Below the pieces are notes generated by a model, which saw only the letters and a list, made by a program, of their open reading frames with translations, searched no databases and had not been told where the DNA came from. The translations under genes were made by a program, and so were the position numbers. A stretch of DNA of 9,030 nucleotides from Eubacterium sp. (GTDB lineage Bacteria > Bacillota > Clostridia > Oscillospirales > Acutalibacteraceae), in NCBI GenBank assembly GCA_029054965.1, contig JAIDEF010000313.1, positions 378-9,407 of the forward strand. The letters run 5' to 3'. Shown in pieces: positions 6,498 through 9,030 of the stretch; the first letter of the stretch is position 1, and the number at the start of each line of letters is the position of its first letter.

Positions 6498-7598
6498 CTA
6501 TAACTGATTTGACTGATTTTCATTATCGTCGAATCTGCCTTTAAAATCAAGAGCAGAGCATTTTTTCAGCGGCAGTTTAACAGGTTGTCCTTCTTTAGCT
6601 GATTTGTATATCGCAAGAACCAGCTCCAATGCTCTTTTACCATCTTCTCCGGAAACATATGGAGCTCTGCCTGTCCGTATAGCATCAATCATATCAGCAT
6701 ACAGCGGAGTATGTCCATATCCATAGATGTTAGGAACATCCTCACTGTATTTTGATTTTACATGCTCGGAGTTGTCAAGATTATCGGCAAAGCTCCATTC
6801 TTCAATTATATTGACGGATTTACCGCCGGCCTTAACTGTTGCATTTTCTCCGAAAATATAAAGTGTTTCTTCAAGATTCTTAGGGAATACATTTGAAGTC
6901 CCCTGAATAATACCATAGGAGCCGTTGCTGAATTTAATCAGTGCAGAGCCAAAATCCTCTGCTTCAATATACGGATGCATAAGTCTGTCAGTATATGCAA
7001 ACACCTCGTCAATTTCATTACCCATCATCCAGCGAAGAAGGTCAATGTTATGAATGCACTGATTCATCAGTACTCCGCCGTCCTGTGCCCATGTTCCCCT
7101 CCAGGAGGCTGCAGAGTAATAAGATTGATTACGGTTCCAAAGAATGTTTGCAGAAGCATGAAGAAGCTTTCCGAATCTTCCGTTTTCAACTGCATTACGG
7201 ATATACTGAATGGATTTGTTGAACCTGTTCTGATGATTAACACAAATCAAAACTTTCTTTTCCTTTGCCAGGGCGATGAGCTTATCTGCATCTTCTATTG
7301 AGAGCGCAATTGGTTTTTCAATAATCACATTGCAGCCACAGCTAATACAGTGGGAGGCAATATCAAAGTGTGTTCCGCTTTCCGTTGCAATAGCAACAAG
7401 CTCAGGATGCTCTTTCTCGATAAGCTCTTTATAATCGGTATATTTTATGACACTGTCTGAAAGATTGCAGGTTTTTGCAACAATATCCATTCTGTCAGGC
7501 ACAATATCACAAATTGCAGCAATGTCAATGGAATTGTTTTTAGCTGCTTCTAAATGGTTGGGCGAAATTCTGCCGCAGCCTATTAATGCGTATTTCAT
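6498..7598 (-). CDS. wbpB: UDP-GlcNAc-uronate 3-dehydrogenase (WbpB type, Gfo/Idh/MocA family)
   Basis: A 366-residue NAD-dependent sugar oxidoreductase, the first gene of the operon. The Rossmann motif is at the very N-terminus (YALIGCGRISPNH, residues 3-15, Asp31 ending the second strand). VIIEKPIAL (91-99) carries the catalytic Lys95 of the family's EKP motif. GGVLMNQCIHNIDLLRWMMG (174-193) is the substrate-binding helix with active-site His183. The C-terminal half is the alpha/beta domain of the family. In the WbpABED route it oxidises C3 of UDP-GlcNAcA, and characterised WbpB/WlbA enzymes regenerate their bound NAD with 2-oxoglutarate. The specific role is assigned from its three partner genes, since the family is broad. 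It carries a tail of some 20 extra, charged and Asn/Gln-rich residues. GGAG lies ten bases before the ATG. Promoter at 7652-7681. Confidence 0.9.
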   Translation of the reverse strand: MKYALIGCGRISPNHLEAAKNNSIDIAAICDIVPDRMDIVAKTCNLSDSVIKYTDYKELIEKEHPELVAIATESGTHFDIASHCISCGCNVIIEKPIALSIEDADKLIALAKEKKVLICVNHQNRFNKSIQYIRNAVENGRFGKLLHASANILWNRNQSYYSAASWRGTWAQDGGVLMNQCIHNIDLLRWMMGNEIDEVFAYTDRLMHPYIEAEDFGSALIKFSNGSYGIIQGTSNVFPKNLEETLYIFGENATVKAGGKSVNIIEEWSFADNLDNSEHVKSKYSEDVPNIYGYGHTPLYADMIDAIRTGRAPYVSGEDGKRALELVLAIYKSAKEGQPVKLPLKKCSALDFKGRFDDNENQSNQL

Positions 7599-7651
7599 TT
7601 GCAGTTTTCTCCAAAATTTAAATTTTTAATGAAATATATATAATTTTAGAT

Positions 7652-7681
7652 ATTATATATTATGGATTATGCGATTGTCAA
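7652..7681 (-). promoter_or_regulatory. Consensus sigma-A promoter of the five-gene sugar operon
   Basis: On the minus strand a perfect TTGACA (7681-7676) and a perfect TATAAT (7657-7652) are separated by 18 bases. The start point is expected near 7645, leaving a leader of about 47 bases. A small palindrome, ATTG-T-CAAT (7674-7682), overlaps the -35 box and could bind a regulator, but it is too short to claim as one. No riboswitch or attenuator-like hairpin was seen in the leader. This is the only good promoter found for the operon. Confidence 0.85.
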
Positions 7682-7740
7682 TATCGTTTACTATTTGTAA
7701 TGTCGAGTCAAAAATTATACGAGCGGATTAAAACGATTTT

Positions 7741-7779
7741 AGCAAAGAACACCCCGATAAAATCGGGGTGTTCTTTGCT
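7741..7779 (-). terminator. Terminator hairpin after the phosphodiesterase gene
   Basis: A perfect 18-base-pair stem (7741-7758 with 7762-7779) has a three-base loop and a GC core of CACCCCGAT/ATCGGGGTG. The foot of the stem includes the last base of the phosphodiesterase stop codon. The U-rich bases lie within the descending arm (GTTCTTTGCT), with TTTT a few bases beyond. The hairpin isolates the phosphodiesterase transcript from the sugar operon promoter 60 bases downstream. Confidence 0.85.
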
Positions 7780-8915
7780 TATATATTCTGTGTTCTGCCA
7801 TTATAGCCTTTGCCGAACAGACCTTCGTCAATAGCTATATTTGTTGCAATCCATGTTGTTCTTTCTTCAGGTGTTTGTCCGCCGTGACCTTTTCTTATTC
7901 CGCCGTGATCATTTGCAAGAACAATCAGCCATTCTTCATTATACTCAGCCTCTCGTTTTCTTATTTCCTGTACAATCTGATATGTAAAATTATCGCAGGT
8001 TAGTGAAGCATTTGCGTATTCTGCACATTTTGGTGAAAATTCAAACATATGACCCATAGAATCAATTGAGTCATAAAGTCCGCAGATAATGTCATCACCA
8101 AGATTGATACGGTGAAGCACATAATCTCTTGCTGCACTGTCGAATGGTGCAGACTTTGACGGAATATCGGGTGCAAGGAAATCTGAAAATTCCTGTGATA
8201 TTTTTAATGCTTTAGGAATTTTTGCATTCTTTTTTCTGTCAGTATCGCAGAAATTCATTTTTATTTCAGGCTTTTTCATAACCTGTCTGACCTCGGGTGA
8301 ATAGTTAACATCAAACAGCGGATCCCAAGTGAAATTAAGCGAAGAAGAAAGTCCCTTCTTTGCATATTCAAGCATAAAGGTTTCATATTGCATATTCTTT
8401 GTGTCATCATTAGTTTTTATACCGTTTTTACAGCCCCATACACCTGTAAATTGTGCGGTCCATCCTGCTGAGGTTGATGTTGTCTGCTGAGTGGGAGTGT
8501 TTGTTTCTCCGCCGCAGTATGCAAGGTAAAGGCCTCCGCTTTTGCTGACTTCTTTTATTCCGCTGAACTGAGTGCTGCAGCAGGGAAGGGAGTCATCAAA
8601 TTCATTTCTTCTTGCAAGCAGTGCGGCGGTCATATCTGCACGCATACCGTCATAGCCAAGAAATAAAACCTTTCTTATTTTATTATCCTTTGAAATAGCT
8701 TTGCCGTTCTTAATCTCACATTCATCCATAAAGCTATGGATGTGATGATATATCTGATAAATCGGAATTGATTGCTCAAAGCTGTTGCTCCATATGTCAT
8801 TTTTTAAAACTGTGTCAAGAAAGCTTTCTGTGTTGTCAACATTCTTTAGAAGCTTTTTAACTAACTGTGGTATGGTTTTACCGCTTGATAAGAACATTTT
8901 GATTTTGTTTTTCAT
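7779..8915 (-). CDS. Alkaline-phosphatase-superfamily phosphodiesterase/phosphatase, cytoplasmic, substrate unknown
   Basis: A 378-residue member of the type I phosphodiesterase/nucleotide-pyrophosphatase branch of the alkaline phosphatase superfamily. The two-metal set can be traced: Asp89 in FLGYDGMRAD (85-94), a threonine nucleophile candidate Thr148 in STSAGWTAQFTGVWG (147-161), Asp285 and His289 in DSIDSMGHMF (282-291), Asp336-His337 in ANDHGG (334-339) and His344 in KGHGG (342-346). In eukaryotic NPPs the position after the nucleophile reads FPNH. Here it is SAGW, as in other bacterial members. Residues 1-80 are a helical region without a recognised domain, and no signal peptide or membrane anchor is seen, so it probably acts in the cytoplasm. 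AAGGAG lies eight bases before the ATG. It has its own terminator and precedes the sugar operon. A role in surface-polymer metabolism is only suggested by location. Confidence 0.82.
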   Translation of the reverse strand: MKNKIKMFLSSGKTIPQLVKKLLKNVDNTESFLDTVLKNDIWSNSFEQSIPIYQIYHHIHSFMDECEIKNGKAISKDNKIRKVLFLGYDGMRADMTAALLARRNEFDDSLPCCSTQFSGIKEVSKSGGLYLAYCGGETNTPTQQTTSTSAGWTAQFTGVWGCKNGIKTNDDTKNMQYETFMLEYAKKGLSSSLNFTWDPLFDVNYSPEVRQVMKKPEIKMNFCDTDRKKNAKIPKALKISQEFSDFLAPDIPSKSAPFDSAARDYVLHRINLGDDIICGLYDSIDSMGHMFEFSPKCAEYANASLTCDNFTYQIVQEIRKREAEYNEEWLIVLANDHGGIRKGHGGQTPEERTTWIATNIAIDEGLFGKGYNGRTQNI

Positions 8916-8983
8916 AAGAATTTCTCCTTGAATTGATTTTAAATAAATTTCTGTTTTTTATTTATGTGTATTAAAGCAAAGTT

Positions 8984-9028
8984 CTATTTATCATTCATTA
9001 AAAGATATTCTTTTGTTACTTTGTTTGA
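8984..9028 (-). CDS. Possible C-terminal tail of a gene lying beyond the window
   Basis: On the minus strand one frame is open from the window edge for 14 codons and ends with TAG at 8986-8984, giving a tail such as KVTKEYLLMNDK. The other two frames close sooner. The 68 bases from this stop to the phosphodiesterase ATG hold no hairpin and no convincing promoter, which would fit co-transcription with an upstream gene. The stretch is too short to identify, and it may be non-coding AT-rich DNA. Confidence 0.3.
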   Translation of the reverse strand, partial: SNKVTKEYLLMNDK

Positions 9029-9030
9029 GG

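Noticed and set aside
6975..7301. Plus-strand open frame of 108 codons opposite the WbpB-like gene
   Set aside because: It is antisense to conserved dehydrogenase motifs and its composition is unlike a real protein, so it is a shadow frame.
7683..7737. ATCGTTT (7683-7689) and AAACGAT (7731-7737) upstream of the operon promoter, as a possible invertible-promoter repeat
   Set aside because: Seven bases are too few, both copies lie on the same side of the promoter and do not flank it, and no recombinase gene is in the window.

Overview
The window looks like chromosomal DNA from a low-GC Gram-positive anaerobe, most likely a gut-type Clostridia (Ruminococcus/Eubacterium-like). The reasons are the AT-rich sequence, the strong GGAGG/AAGGAG ribosome sites, consensus sigma-A promoters and the protein families present. 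It is densely coded: no gap without a gene exceeds about 200 bases, and there are no RNA genes, insertion sequences or CRISPR repeats. The species assignment is an inference.

Left part (1-2190). An M20-family amidohydrolase reads leftwards off the window edge from its own promoter. Next come an HxlR-family winged-helix regulator (minus) and, divergently, a four-cysteine NADPH-FMN-reductase-like flavoprotein (plus), separated by about 150 bases holding a promoter and inverted repeats. This resembles the known thiol-switch pairs in which an HxlR/DUF24 repressor controls a neighbouring oxidoreductase. A long bidirectional hairpin at 2143-2187 closes this part and also ends the leftward operon that follows.

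Centre (2240-7740). Five leftward genes form one operon with a near-perfect promoter at 7652-7681. In transcription order they encode a Gfo/Idh-type dehydrogenase (WbpB-like), a left-handed beta-helix N-acetyltransferase (WbpD-like), a DegT-type aminotransferase (WbpE-like), a UDP-sugar 6-dehydrogenase (WbpA-like) and a GT4-like glycosyltransferase. Together the first four match the route from UDP-GlcNAc to UDP-2,3-diacetamido-2,3-dideoxy-glucuronic acid: 6-oxidation, 3-oxidation, 3-transamination and 3-N-acetylation. The fifth is the obvious candidate to transfer the sugar. No WbpI-like 2-epimerase, flippase or polymerase is present in the window.

Right part (7741-9030). A strong hairpin separates the operon from an upstream leftward gene for a cytoplasmic alkaline-phosphatase-superfamily phosphodiesterase of unknown substrate. 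The last 115 bases hold its leader and possibly the tail of another leftward gene.

Start sites were corrected by ribosome-site position for the regulator (1433), the glycosyltransferase (3364) and the acetyltransferase (6455). Nothing here is demonstrably a new system. The most distinctive points are the self-contained sugar-nucleotide/transferase operon, the predicted cysteine-switch pair, and two minimal AUG-stop frames sitting between a ribosome site and a true start codon.
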